DNA from: DATHBD01 sp035296325 | GTDB taxonomy: Bacteria > Actinomycetota > Actinomycetes > Mycobacteriales > Micromonosporaceae | Length of the DNA: 64,000 bases | Direction of reading: 5' to 3' | Assembly: GCA_035296325.1 (NCBI GenBank) | Contig: DATHBD010000060.1 | Coordinates: 124,001-188,000 of the forward strand | Part shown: one piece after another, positions 43,551 through 52,045 of the stretch | How the letters are laid out: every line of letters begins with the position of its first letter | Numbering within the stretch: position 1 is the first letter of the stretch | Translations under genes and position numbers: made by a program | The notes under the pieces: model-generated | The model's input: the letters and a program-made list of their open reading frames with translations, nothing else | What the model was told of the DNA's origin: nothing | Databases searched by the model: none

Positions 43551-44378
43551 TCAGTTGAAGAAGCGCAGGTCGGAGATCCACTCGGCCGACACCGACATGA
43601 TGTAGGCGTCGGTGAGGATCACGGTTACCAGGGAAGCCATGGCGAATGTTCCGTGCCTGGCGTTGAGCTTGGAGATGAGCGTCCAGAGCTTGTAGCGCAC
43701 GGGGTGCTTGGAAAAGTGCTTGAGCCGACCGCCCACGACGTGCCGGCAGGCGTGGCAGGAGAGCGTGTAACCGCCCAGCATCGCCACGTTGATCCAGATG
43801 ATCAGCGTGCCGAGGCCGACGCCGAATCCGCCGTCCCTGCCGCCGAATGCGTGCACCGCGTCGTAGGTGTTCACCAGCAGCAGCGCACTCGCGGCGTAGA
43901 AGAAGAACCGGTGGTAGTTCATGATGAACAGCGGAAAGCGCGTCTCGCCGGTGTACTTCTTGTGCGGCTCGGTCACCGCGCACGCCTGCGGCGATGCCCA
44001 CAGCGAGCGGTACCCGGCCTTGCGGTAGTAGTAGCAGGTCACCCGGAAGCCGCCGACCGCCGCGAGGGTCAGCGCCGCGATCGGAATGAACACCGGCATC
44101 TTCGGCAGGAACGTGCCGAAGTGCGCGGAGCCGGGGACGCAGGATTCACTGACGCAGGGGGAGTAGATCGGCGTGAGGTAGCCGAAGTCGTTCACCCAGT
44201 AGTACCGGTTCATGAAAATGCGGACCGTCGCGTAGGCGATGAAGAACACGATCACCGCGCCCATGGCGAGCGGCGGCACCCACCATCGATCGGTCCGCAG
44301 GGTCTTGGCCGCTATCGAGGCGCGTGGGCGTGCGCCGCCCGGCAATGCCGGTGAACGTCCGGCCGACGTGGTGGTCAT
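43551..44378 (-). CDS. sdhC: Succinate dehydrogenase membrane anchor (Sdh1 type)
   Basis: The 275-aa protein has five membrane helices with His residues (FIMNYHRFFFY, SCHACRHVVGG) and cysteines in an outer loop (YSPCVSESCVPG). Its length and place match the single anchor of mycobacterial Sdh1 (Rv0249c type), so this is a three-subunit enzyme. AGGGAG lies 12 nt before the ATG. It leads the sdhCAB operon. Confidence 0.9.
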   Translation of the reverse strand: MTTTSAGRSPALPGGARPRASIAAKTLRTDRWWVPPLAMGAVIVFFIAYATVRIFMNRYYWVNDFGYLTPIYSPCVSESCVPGSAHFGTFLPKMPVFIPIAALTLAAVGGFRVTCYYYRKAGYRSLWASPQACAVTEPHKKYTGETRFPLFIMNYHRFFFYAASALLLVNTYDAVHAFGGRDGGFGVGLGTLIIWINVAMLGGYTLSCHACRHVVGGRLKHFSKHPVRYKLWTLISKLNARHGTFAMASLVTVILTDAYIMSVSAEWISDLRFFN

Positions 44379-44531
44379 ATTGGTGATCGCTCCCTGACGC
44401 CCTTTTTGGACTCGCTGACCTCGCTGGCTTCGCGGTGCTCCACGTTACGCTCGCACCCGCACTGCCCCGCGAGCGAGTCTGGCGCGCCCGGACGGCTGAC
44501 GAAAGCGGTCACGTCACATTGCCGCACCTGT

Positions 44532-44554
44532 GTGCAACTTCACTGATGTTGCAC
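44532..44554. promoter_or_regulatory. Inverted repeat upstream of sdhCAB
   Basis: GTGCAAC-N9-GTTGCAC, perfect 7-bp arms, 154 bp before the sdhC ATG and about 85 bp before a TAACGT -10 candidate near 44447. The position suits a transcription factor site; the factor is unknown. Confidence 0.45.
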
Positions 44555-44581
44555 GGCCGATGCCTCCGCCGATGACCTCCG

Positions 44582-44655
44582 CGCGATCTTGCAGTTGTGT
44601 CTCGCTATTTGCTCCTACTGTACCGTTTTGCCCGGGGCACAACTGCAAGATCGCG
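44582..44655. repeat. 74-bp palindromic element, copy A
   Basis: The 18-bp arms CGCGATCTTGCAGTTGTG and CACAACTGCAAGATCGCG are perfect and flank a 38-nt loop. Copy B at 45651-45724 has the same arm core and the same total length. It lies 12 bp after the stop of the AbiEi-type gene. Confidence 0.8.
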
Positions 44656-44667
44656 GGCCAAGATCGC

Positions 44668-45516
44668 TTAGCGGGGGGCCAGGGTGGCGCGGACGGTGGC
44701 GACGATCAGAGCCGGGGATCCGTAGAGGTCCTGATCGGTGAAGTAGCGCATCCGCCAGGCGTGGGCTTCCAGCCAGTTCATCCGGGCGCGATCCGCGCGC
44801 AGGCGGACCCGGTCCAGGTGGGACTGACCGTCGTACTCGAGCCCGACCCGCGCCGCCCGGTACGCGAGATCGAGGCGGTACACGCCGAACCCGGCGCGGT
44901 CGTACACCGGCACCTGCGGCTCCGGAGCGGGCAGCCCGCCGTCGATCACCACGAGACGCAGTTGGCTCTCCTGGCGGCACTCCGATCGCGCGTCGGCGAG
45001 CGTGGCGAGCTCCCGGGCCTGGCGGATGCCCCGCAGGCCGGCGTGGCGGGCGACCTCTCCGTGCAGCGCGTCCGGGGGGAAGCCGGTCACCCGGAGCGCG
45101 GCGTCCAGGATCGGCAGCGCGTCCATCCGGCGTACGGATCTGGCCAGGTCGACGGCCGTGCGCAGGGCCGGTGTGCAGGGCAGGCCGAGGACCACGGTCG
45201 GTGGCGCCAGTGGCAGTACGGCCTCGTGGGCCCGTACGCCTCGGATCCGCGGATGCGGCCGCCCGGCCGGAACCATCACGTGGATGTCGCGGCGCCGCCC
45301 GGTGCCGAAACCGTGCAGCTCGGCGGCGGTGTGCAGGCCGAAGGCCGCGTCCGCGGGAAGGCGCTTCAGCAAGGCGCTGAGCTGCTCCAGTCGATCGTCC
45401 GCACTGCCGTAGACGCCTCGCCACACCCGGTCGAGTGCTCCCGAGGCGACCGCCCGGTCAATGGCCCGGCGGCTGACCCCGGCGCCACGTAGTTCGTCGT
45501 ACCGCATCGGCTCCAT
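44668..45516 (-). CDS. AbiEi-type antitoxin domain / DUF559 protein
   Basis: The 282-aa protein has an N-terminal winged-helix domain as in AbiEi-like proteins (MRYDELRGAGVSRRAIDRA, DRVWRGVYGS) and a C-terminal Vsr-like DUF559 domain (RLDLAYRAARVGLEYDGQSH with D and E of a PD-(D/E)XK fold, then DRARMNWLEAHAWRMRYFTDQDL). Such proteins are common in actinobacteria and often close to defence or mobile loci; the role is unproved. No AbiEii toxin is adjacent. CAGGGT is 7 nt before the ATG. Palindromic elements lie on both sides of the gene. Confidence 0.8.
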   Translation of the reverse strand: MEPMRYDELRGAGVSRRAIDRAVASGALDRVWRGVYGSADDRLEQLSALLKRLPADAAFGLHTAAELHGFGTGRRRDIHVMVPAGRPHPRIRGVRAHEAVLPLAPPTVVLGLPCTPALRTAVDLARSVRRMDALPILDAALRVTGFPPDALHGEVARHAGLRGIRQARELATLADARSECRQESQLRLVVIDGGLPAPEPQVPVYDRAGFGVYRLDLAYRAARVGLEYDGQSHLDRVRLRADRARMNWLEAHAWRMRYFTDQDLYGSPALIVATVRATLAPR

Positions 45517-45569
45517 GGCAGCGACCCTGCCGCCATTCGCGCCTCACCGCGCCCCAGCCTTCGCGCACC

Positions 45570-45596
45570 TGTGGACATCTCCTCCCTTGTGGATAA
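45570..45596. promoter_or_regulatory. Two DnaA-box-like sites
   Basis: TGTGGACAT (45570-45578; complement ATGTCCACA) and TGTGGATAA (45588-45596; complement TTATCCACA, the classical DnaA box) lie 18 bp apart, upstream of the AbiEi-type gene. Two 9-mers are few; chance or DnaA titration are both possible. Confidence 0.4.
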
Positions 45597-45650
45597 CCCA
45601 CCCCGCGCTTGCCCCACCCCCGCGACCTTGGCCCCGTGCCCCACCACCCG

Positions 45651-45724
45651 CGCGATCTTGCAGTCATGCCTCGGACAATTCACGCCGAAACGGTCGAATA
45701 TGCGAGCACGACTGCAAGATCGCG
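45651..45724. repeat. 74-bp palindromic element, copy B
   Basis: CGCGATCTTGCAGTC and GACTGCAAGATCGCG (15 bp, 18 with one mismatch) flank a 38-nt loop, exactly as in copy A. AAACGGT and an AATA-GCGAG stretch are shared when one copy is reversed, so the copies are likely in opposite orientation. Confidence 0.8.
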
Positions 45725-45793
45725 GGACGGGGGGCGGGACGGGGGCGCGGGGCGGGGGGGGGCGCGGGGCGGGGCGGGGCGGGGCGGGGGCTA
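45725..45793 (+). repeat. G-run tract with quadruplex potential
   Basis: More than ten runs of three or more G, including one of nine and a GGGGC tandem, directly follow palindrome copy B and run into the pmbA-like stop. The G-rich strand is the template for the leftward genes. Confidence 0.8.
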
Positions 45794-47170
45794 GCCGGAG
45801 GGGTTGCCGGTGTAGGTCCAGGAAGCCAGGCGCAGGGCGGGGGCGCGGATGGAGAACTCGGGGTAGCTGCCCGGGAGGCCGATCGCGTGGGCGCCGACGG
45901 CGAGGACCGCGCCGGGGCCGAGTGCCTCGGGGTAGGACTGGGTGAAGCGGAAGTTCGCCACCGGTTTGGTGATCTCGCCTTCATCGATCATCCATACCCC
46001 GTTGCGGGTCAGGCCGGTCACGACGAGCGTGCGCGGGTCCAGCACCCGGGTGTACCAGTTGTCCGTCACCAGCAGGCCCCGCCGCACCTGGCTGACCAGC
46101 GCCGCGACGGCCGCGTCGGCGGCCGGCCCGGGTACCTCGCCGGCCGGCGCCGGCGCTCCGGGCAGCAGCAGCAGGTTCGTGGGTACCGGCCCGAACGCGC
46201 TCCCGCCGGCGAGCGCATGGCCGGTCGATGCCACGCCGGCCGGTCCGGCGGTGCGCCGGTCGTGCGCCACGCCGACGGTCACCCCATCGACGATCAGGTC
46301 GAGCCGGTGCTTCGGGGTGCCCTCGGCGTCGAAGGGGATCCCGATGGCGCCCGCGTCGCAGGCGTCGTCGACCAGGTTGATCGCCGGGTCGAACTGTTGC
46401 ACACCAAGCTCCGCGAAGGAGCGCCGCTCGGCGAACGCCTTGCCGTTGAAGCCGTGGATGCCGAGCGTCTGCACGACATCGAGCACCGCCGTCGGCTCGA
46501 GCACCACCTCATAGCGGCCCGGCGGCAGCTCGATCGGGTCGGCGCCGGCGCGTGCCTTGGCGGCGGCGCGGGCGCCGAGCACCTCGCCGTCGAGATCGAT
46601 GAGGCGGTTGGACGCGAACCGCGCGACCCCGTCGGACGAGCCGGTGCGGGCGATGCCGTCCATGGCGGCCTCGGTCGCCGCCCCGGTCAACACCTGACCG
46701 GCCGAGTTGGCGAAGGTGACCAGCAACGACGACGTCCGGCAGTACCCGGCGGCTTCCAGACCGCCGGCGGCGTCGATAAACGCCCGCACCCGCGCCGCCC
46801 GCTCGGCCGGCCGGGCCTGCACCGTCGCGGCGTCGGCGGTGCCGCCGCCCGCGGACGCCGACGCAGGCGCGAGACCGGGCCACCGCGCATCGACCGGTGC
46901 CAGCCGCGAGGCCGCGACCGTGCGCTCGACCAGGGCCTCGAGCCCGTCCGCCGCGACGATCGTGGTGGCGGTGGTGGCGGTACGCCCGTCGCGGTGCAGC
47001 CGCAGCCGCACGGTGGTCACCACGTCCTGCATGTTCTGGTGGATGAACGAGTTCGCGAACCTGGTGAGGGCCCGGTCCTCGCGACTCACCACGACCTCGG
47101 TCTCGGCGCCGGGGCCGGCCTGGGCCGCGACCAGGTCCAGGACGTGCGCGGCGAGGTCTGACTGGTTCAT
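45791..47170 (-). CDS. pmbA: TldD/PmbA-family protein, PmbA (TldE)-like
   Basis: The 459-aa protein is the partner without a metal site in the TldD/TldE protease: it has the family folds (ALTRFANSFIHQNMQD, LLVTDNWYTRVLDPRTLVVTG, GVWMIDEGEITKPVANFRFTQSY) but lacks HExxxH. The complex degrades unfolded peptides and can mature RiPPs. Its ATG overlaps the tldD stop (ATGA). Confidence 0.92.
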   Translation of the reverse strand: MNQSDLAAHVLDLVAAQAGPGAETEVVVSREDRALTRFANSFIHQNMQDVVTTVRLRLHRDGRTATTATTIVAADGLEALVERTVAASRLAPVDARWPGLAPASASAGGGTADAATVQARPAERAARVRAFIDAAGGLEAAGYCRTSSLLVTFANSAGQVLTGAATEAAMDGIARTGSSDGVARFASNRLIDLDGEVLGARAAAKARAGADPIELPPGRYEVVLEPTAVLDVVQTLGIHGFNGKAFAERRSFAELGVQQFDPAINLVDDACDAGAIGIPFDAEGTPKHRLDLIVDGVTVGVAHDRRTAGPAGVASTGHALAGGSAFGPVPTNLLLLPGAPAPAGEVPGPAADAAVAALVSQVRRGLLVTDNWYTRVLDPRTLVVTGLTRNGVWMIDEGEITKPVANFRFTQSYPEALGPGAVLAVGAHAIGLPGSYPEFSIRAPALRLASWTYTGNPSG

Positions 47171-48603
47171 CCCCGTACCCCCACGCGGACGTTGCGGAAG
47201 CGCGCGGGCGGCGTCGGGTGGCCGGTGTGACCGATCTGCATCGGCTGGCCCTTGCCGCAGTTCGGCGTGCCCCAGGCGACGACCTCGTTGGAGAGCATGT
47301 CCATGGAGCGCCAGAACTGCGGCCCGATCCCGGTGTACGTCGGGTTGCGCAGCATCCGGCCCAGGCGCCCGTTGCGTACCTCGTACCCGACTTCACAACC
47401 GAACTGGAAGTTGAGCCGCTTGTCGTCGATCGACCAGGAGCGGTTGAGGTCCATGAACACGCCGTCGTCGGTCGCCGCGATCATCTCGTCGAGGGTGTGC
47501 GGCCCGGGAGCCAGCCCGACGTTCGTCATCCGCACCATGGGCAGGCGCGCCCAGCCGTCGGCCCGCACGCTGCCGCCGTAGTCCAGCCCGGCGACCGACG
47601 CGGAATCCCGCCCGGCGAGTACGCCCACCCAGGTGCCGGCGTCCACGGCCGCGCGGGCGGTGGCCGGCGTGCCCTCGTCGTCGTAGCCGAAGGAGCCGAG
47701 CGCGCCCTCGACGGTGGGGTCGATCATGATGGTCATCAGGTCCGAGCCGTACCGCAGCGACCCCAGCTGAGCCAGGTCGAGCCAGGACGTGCCAGCGAAC
47801 GCCGCCTCCCAGCCCAGGATCCGGTCCAGCTCGATGGCGTGGCCGACGGACTCGTGGATCTGCAGCGCCATCTGCTCACTGCCCAGGATCAGGGTGGTCT
47901 CGGTGCTCGGGCACAGCGGAGCGGTGAGCAGCGCCCGGGCCTCCTCGGCCACCCGGGTCGCGTGCGCCCCCAGATCCAGGTCCCGTACCAGCTCCCAGCC
48001 GCGGGTGCCGTACTGCCCGCGGTAGGACGGGTACGAGCGGCGCTGCGTCTCCGACTCCCCGATCACGGTGGCGGAGATGCCGGCGCCGCACTCCCGGATG
48101 TGCTGATCGATCCGATGGCCCTGCGACGATACGAACCACTTGCGGGTGTCCCACACCTGGTAGATGCCGTGCGCCAGGTCCGCCCCGGCCCGATGCGCCT
48201 CGGCGGTGGCGTCGACCAGCAGGTCGCCCTTGTCGGACAGGGCCACGCCCAGTGGGTCGACCGCGCACGGGTTGGCCCAGGAGGCGGTCACCGCGGGGGA
48301 GTGGACCAGCTCCGCGGCCGGGCCGGCGACGGTGGCGGAGGCCCGGGCGATCGCGGCGGCGGTCTCCCCGGCCCGCCGTACGCTCGCGCCGTCCAGTTCC
48401 GGGACGGCGAAGAAACCCCAACCGGAGCCGACCAGGGCCCGCACCCCGACACCGGCGTCCTCATCCTGAGCCAGCTCTTCGATCTCGCCGTTGCGGGCGG
48501 CCATGGACTCCGAGCGGCGGTGCATCACCCGGGCATCCGCGTAGGTCGCGCCGGCCGCGAGCGCCGCCTCGACCGCGGCCGTCGCCGCGTCGAACTGGGT
48601 CAT
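47167..48603 (-). CDS. tldD: TldD metalloprotease
   Basis: The 478-aa protein has the zinc motif HESVGH (about residue 248) within LQIHESVGHAIELDRILGWE, and the C-terminal GPHTLDEMIAATDDGVFM and NGRLGRMLRNPTYTGIGPQFW. It forms the active half of the TldD/PmbA protease. TAGGGT 6 nt before the ATG suggests an internal leaderless promoter; its TAG doubles as the stop codon of the upstream PCD gene. No RiPP precursor is visible nearby. Confidence 0.95.
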   Translation of the reverse strand: MTQFDAATAAVEAALAAGATYADARVMHRRSESMAARNGEIEELAQDEDAGVGVRALVGSGWGFFAVPELDGASVRRAGETAAAIARASATVAGPAAELVHSPAVTASWANPCAVDPLGVALSDKGDLLVDATAEAHRAGADLAHGIYQVWDTRKWFVSSQGHRIDQHIRECGAGISATVIGESETQRRSYPSYRGQYGTRGWELVRDLDLGAHATRVAEEARALLTAPLCPSTETTLILGSEQMALQIHESVGHAIELDRILGWEAAFAGTSWLDLAQLGSLRYGSDLMTIMIDPTVEGALGSFGYDDEGTPATARAAVDAGTWVGVLAGRDSASVAGLDYGGSVRADGWARLPMVRMTNVGLAPGPHTLDEMIAATDDGVFMDLNRSWSIDDKRLNFQFGCEVGYEVRNGRLGRMLRNPTYTGIGPQFWRSMDMLSNEVVAWGTPNCGKGQPMQIGHTGHPTPPARFRNVRVGVRG

Positions 48604-48609
48604 GGGCCG

Positions 48610-48615
48610 ACCCTA
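48610..48615 (-). promoter_or_regulatory. -10 box for tldD within the PCD stop
   Basis: TAGGGT, 6 nt before the tldD ATG; its first three bases are the PCD stop codon. Confidence 0.45.
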
Positions 48616-48912
48616 TGTGGCGCCCGCGCCGCTGGCGAGCCGATCGACGGCACTGGCCAGCGCCAGGTCGAGATCGGTCACGCCGCCCGCGGAGTGGGTC
48701 CTGAGCCGGAAGGTCACCGTGCGCCACCGGATGTCGATGTCGGGGTGGTGGTCCGCTGCCTCGGCAGCCTGCGCCACCGCCTCGACCAGTCGGATACCGT
48801 CCAGAAACGTCGGCGCCGTGACCGACCGTTCGATGCCGTCCGGGCCGCCCGACCAGCCGTTCAGTTCGGTCAGGCGGGCCGCGATCTCGGCGGCTGGAAG
48901 CAGGGTGGCCAT
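48613..48912 (-). CDS. 4a-hydroxytetrahydrobiopterin dehydratase (PCD)
   Basis: The 99-aa protein has the active-site ADHHPDIDIRW and a GVTDLDLALASAVD end, as in PhhB/DCoH. It dehydrates 4a-hydroxytetrahydrobiopterin or acts as Moco-pathway RIO in some bacteria. It lies between the S9 peptidase (5-bp gap) and tldD (9-bp gap) and is part of that operon. Confidence 0.93.
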   Translation of the reverse strand: MATLLPAAEIAARLTELNGWSGGPDGIERSVTAPTFLDGIRLVEAVAQAAEAADHHPDIDIRWRTVTFRLRTHSAGGVTDLDLALASAVDRLASGAGAT

Positions 48913-48917
48913 CGCGC

Positions 48918-51062
48918 TCACCCGCCCAGGTTCTTGCGGATGAAGTCCAGCTCGATCCGCAGCAACCGCTCCGCCAGGCCACCGGCGGCCATATGGGTCG
49001 CTCCGGTCAGCGGGATGACCGCGTGCGGTCGCCCGGACGCCAGCAGCGCGGCGGAGAGCCGCAGGGTGTGCGCCGCCACCACGTTGTCGTCGACCAACCC
49101 GTGCACCAGCAGGATGGGCCGCGCGTCGGCGGCGGTGACCGGTCGTTCCGCGGCCAGCTCGACCAGGCTGTTGTGGGCGTACACGTCCGGGGCGTCGGCC
49201 GGGAGGCCGAGGTAGCGCTCGGTGTACGCGGTGTCGTAGAGCGCCCAGTCGGTCACCGGCGCCCCGGCCACCGCGCAGTGGTACACGTCCGGCCGGCTCA
49301 GCACACCCAACGCGGAGAGCCAGCCGCCGAACGACCAGCCGCGGATCGCCACTCTGGCGAGGTCGAGGTCGGTGTGCTTCTCGGCCAGAGCGTGCAGGGC
49401 GTCGACCTGGTCGGCGAGGATCACGTCGGAGAAGCGCCGGTGGATCGCCTTGTCGAACGTCGGGCTCACCCCGGGGGTACCGCGGTTGTCCACCACCACC
49501 ACGGCGAACCCGGCGTCGGCCCACCACTGCCGCTCCAGCCACCGGGATCGGGCCACCACCACCTCCTGGTGGCCGGGGCCGCCGTAGATGTCGACAAGCA
49601 CCGGGAGCCGCCGGCCGCTGACGTGGTTGCGCGGGTAGAGGACACCGGTGGGCAGCCGCCGGTCGGTGACCCGTTCCAGCACGGGCCGGGGGGCGTACGG
49701 CGGGTCGGCGGCCAGGGATCGGAGCTCGCCCACCTGTTCGTCGCCCCGGTGCACGGCGTAGCGCCAACCCGCGTGCTCCAGCGACATCGAGCCGATCACC
49801 AGCGTCTCGCCGGCCGCGGCGGCGTGGTGCCAGCCAGGATGCGCGGTGATCCGGTGGGCCTGCGGGCCGGTCGTGACGCCGCCCACCGGGATCCGGTAGA
49901 GGTGCTGCTCACTCGGCTCGCCCTCGCTGGCCTCGATGATCAGGTCGTCGCCGATCCGGCCACAGACCCGGCGGACGTAGATGTTCGGCGGGGTGATCAG
50001 GGTGCCGTCGGCGAACAGGCAACGGGCGTCGTACCCGTCGTGGGCCAGCTCGCCGCCGACCAGGACGCGCCCGTCGGTGAGGTAGGTGGGTGTGCCCGGG
50101 ACGGGCTCCACCCAGCGGGCGTCCGCGAGTTCGGCGTGGACCTGGGTCTCGCCGGTGCGCGGGTCGACCGCGAGGACCAGCCCGTGCTGCTGCAGTCGCC
50201 GCAGCACGGTCAGCAGCGGTCCGCCGGTGTCGGTCCAGGACACGGCGACCAGGTACGGGTACGTGCCGCGGTCCCAGTGCACGTCGACCCAGCCGCCGTC
50301 CAGGTCCAGCAGGTGCAGGGTGACCTCGGCATTCGCCGCGCCGGCGTGCGGGTACGCCACCGATCGCGGCTCCTGCTCCGGGGCGGCCGGGTCGTGCAGG
50401 TGCCAGCGGGGCACCCGGGACTCGTCTACCCGGGCGGCCAGCACACTGCGCCCGTCCGGCGCCCACCAGTACCCGCGGAAGCGGTGGAACTCCTCGGCCG
50501 CGATGAACTCCGCGAGCCCCCACGACACGCCGGGCTCGGTGGCCAGGGCGGTGTCGCGACGCTCCGGGTCCAGCACGTGCAGGGCGCCGCCGGTGACGTA
50601 CCCGATCCGTCGCCCGGAGGCGTCCAGGCGCGGGTCGACCACCGGACCCGCGGTGGGTACCTCCTCCACGGTGCCGGCGCGCAGATCGGCCCGGAAGAGC
50701 CGGCCGCCCAGCGGAAAGACCGCACTCCCGCCGGTGCCGTCCAGGGCGTACGACCCGATGCCGGACGCGGAGAGCCGCAGCCGCTCGCGCAGCACCCGCT
50801 CGGAGTCCGGCAGGTCGCTGTCGACCAGCAGCGCGGCCGGGTCGGCGATCAGGCGCTCGGTGCCCGCGTCGACGTCGTAGGCCCACAACGCGTCGACCGG
50901 GTCCTCCGGCCCGCCGGAGCGTAGGAAGACCACGTGGCCACCGTCGGCGGTGACGCCGACGGAGCGGGGGGATCCGTAGGAGAACCTTCGGGTGCGGGCG
51001 GCGAGCTCGGGATAGTCCACCCGGAAATGTTCCCGCGTGCCGGCGTGGATTGCCATCCGCAT
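48918..51062 (-). CDS. S9 family prolyl oligopeptidase (DPP-IV-like)
   Basis: The 714-aa protein has an N-terminal beta-propeller and a C-terminal alpha/beta hydrolase with GWSFGGW (nucleophile Ser, about residue 573), the acid Asp in HGLVDDNV and His in GATHMAAGG; the EEFHRFRGYWWAPDG segment matches the DPP-IV Glu motif. No signal peptide is visible, so it is likely cytosolic. It heads S9-PCD-tldD-pmbA. An ATG at 51056 is an alternative start. Confidence 0.92.
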   Translation of the reverse strand: MRMAIHAGTREHFRVDYPELAARTRRFSYGSPRSVGVTADGGHVVFLRSGGPEDPVDALWAYDVDAGTERLIADPAALLVDSDLPDSERVLRERLRLSASGIGSYALDGTGGSAVFPLGGRLFRADLRAGTVEEVPTAGPVVDPRLDASGRRIGYVTGGALHVLDPERRDTALATEPGVSWGLAEFIAAEEFHRFRGYWWAPDGRSVLAARVDESRVPRWHLHDPAAPEQEPRSVAYPHAGAANAEVTLHLLDLDGGWVDVHWDRGTYPYLVAVSWTDTGGPLLTVLRRLQQHGLVLAVDPRTGETQVHAELADARWVEPVPGTPTYLTDGRVLVGGELAHDGYDARCLFADGTLITPPNIYVRRVCGRIGDDLIIEASEGEPSEQHLYRIPVGGVTTGPQAHRITAHPGWHHAAAAGETLVIGSMSLEHAGWRYAVHRGDEQVGELRSLAADPPYAPRPVLERVTDRRLPTGVLYPRNHVSGRRLPVLVDIYGGPGHQEVVVARSRWLERQWWADAGFAVVVVDNRGTPGVSPTFDKAIHRRFSDVILADQVDALHALAEKHTDLDLARVAIRGWSFGGWLSALGVLSRPDVYHCAVAGAPVTDWALYDTAYTERYLGLPADAPDVYAHNSLVELAAERPVTAADARPILLVHGLVDDNVVAAHTLRLSAALLASGRPHAVIPLTGATHMAAGGLAERLLRIELDFIRKNLGG

Positions 51063-51102
51063 CGCCGGATGCGCCCGGCTCCGGCGCGGGCGGCGGCTTG
51101 CG

Positions 51103-51108
51103 TAGAGT
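51103..51108 (+). promoter_or_regulatory. -10 box for mshB (leaderless)
   Basis: TAGAGT, 7 nt before the GTG at 51116. Confidence 0.6.
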
Positions 51109-51115
51109 TGCGCTG

Positions 51116-52045
51116 GTGAGCGACCCCGCCCCACGCAGCATCCTGTTCGTGCACGCCCACCCCGATGACGAGTGCATCTCCACCGGGGCGACGATGGCGC
51201 TGTACGCCGGTACCGGCGCACAGGTCACGCTCGTCACCTGCACGCTGGGTGAAGAGGGTGAGGTGCACGTGCCCGAGCTGGCCGGGTTGGCCGCGGCCGG
51301 GGCCGATCAGCTGGGCGGGTACCGGATCGGGGAGTTGCGCGCGGCGTGCGCGGCGCTCGGGGTGAGCGACTCCCGGTTCCTGGGCGGCGCCGGGCGGTAC
51401 CGCGACTCCGGCATGATGGGCCTGCCGACCAACGACCATCCCCGGGCGTTCTGGCGCGCCGACCTCGAGGAGGCGGCGACCGCGCTCCTCGAGGTGATCC
51501 GCGAGGTCCGCCCCCAGGTGGCCGTCACCTACGACCCGAACGGCTTCTACGGTCACCCGGACCACATTCAGGCGCACCGGGTGACGATGCGCGCGGTCGA
51601 GCTGGCCGCCGCCGAGGGCCTGGCCCCGGCCAAGGTGTACTGGACAGCGGTCCCCCGCAGCGTGATCGAGGCCGGCATGACGGCGTTCACCGAGTCAGCC
51701 GACAACCCGTTCGCTGACGTGGAGAGCGTCGACGACCTGCCGTTCGGGACGCCGGATGCGGAGATCGCGGCGGCCGTGGACGGGCACGAGTTCGCCGACG
51801 CCAAGACCGCCGCCCTCCGCGCGCACGCCACGCAGGTGCCGCCGACGTCCTGGCTCTTCTCCATGGCGGGCAACTTCGGCGCCGAGTTCATGGGTATCGA
51901 GCACTACTGCCTGGCGGTGGGCGCCAAGGGGCCGGGTCGTGGCCGGTACGGCTGGGAGGCGGACCTGTTCGCCGGGCTGCGCGTCGCGGATCCGTCCGCG
52001 GGCCCGGCCGCCGGCACCGCCCAACTCGCCACCTCGGCGTCATGA
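51116..52045 (+). CDS. mshB: N-acetyl-GlcN-inositol deacetylase of mycothiol synthesis
   Basis: MshB removes the acetyl group from GlcNAc-inositol on the way to mycothiol, the main thiol of actinobacteria. The 309 aa include the zinc motif HAHPDDE (residues 13-19) and GHPDHIQAHR (about 147-156). The GTG follows TAGAGT by 7 nt. It is followed by a DUF6113 gene with an ATGA overlap, a usual pair. Confidence 0.95.
   Translation: MSDPAPRSILFVHAHPDDECISTGATMALYAGTGAQVTLVTCTLGEEGEVHVPELAGLAAAGADQLGGYRIGELRAACAALGVSDSRFLGGAGRYRDSGMMGLPTNDHPRAFWRADLEEAATALLEVIREVRPQVAVTYDPNGFYGHPDHIQAHRVTMRAVELAAAEGLAPAKVYWTAVPRSVIEAGMTAFTESADNPFADVESVDDLPFGTPDAEIAAAVDGHEFADAKTAALRAHATQVPPTSWLFSMAGNFGAEFMGIEHYCLAVGAKGPGRGRYGWEADLFAGLRVADPSAGPAAGTAQLATSAS

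Noticed and set aside
44668..45516. A complete AbiE toxin-antitoxin pair
   Set aside because: No AbiEii nucleotidyltransferase gene lies on either side; the neighbours are sdhC and pmbA.
46509..47396. Leftward 295-codon frame over the pmbA-tldD junction
   Set aside because: It is an Arg/Gly-rich shadow in the same strand but different frame from both real genes.
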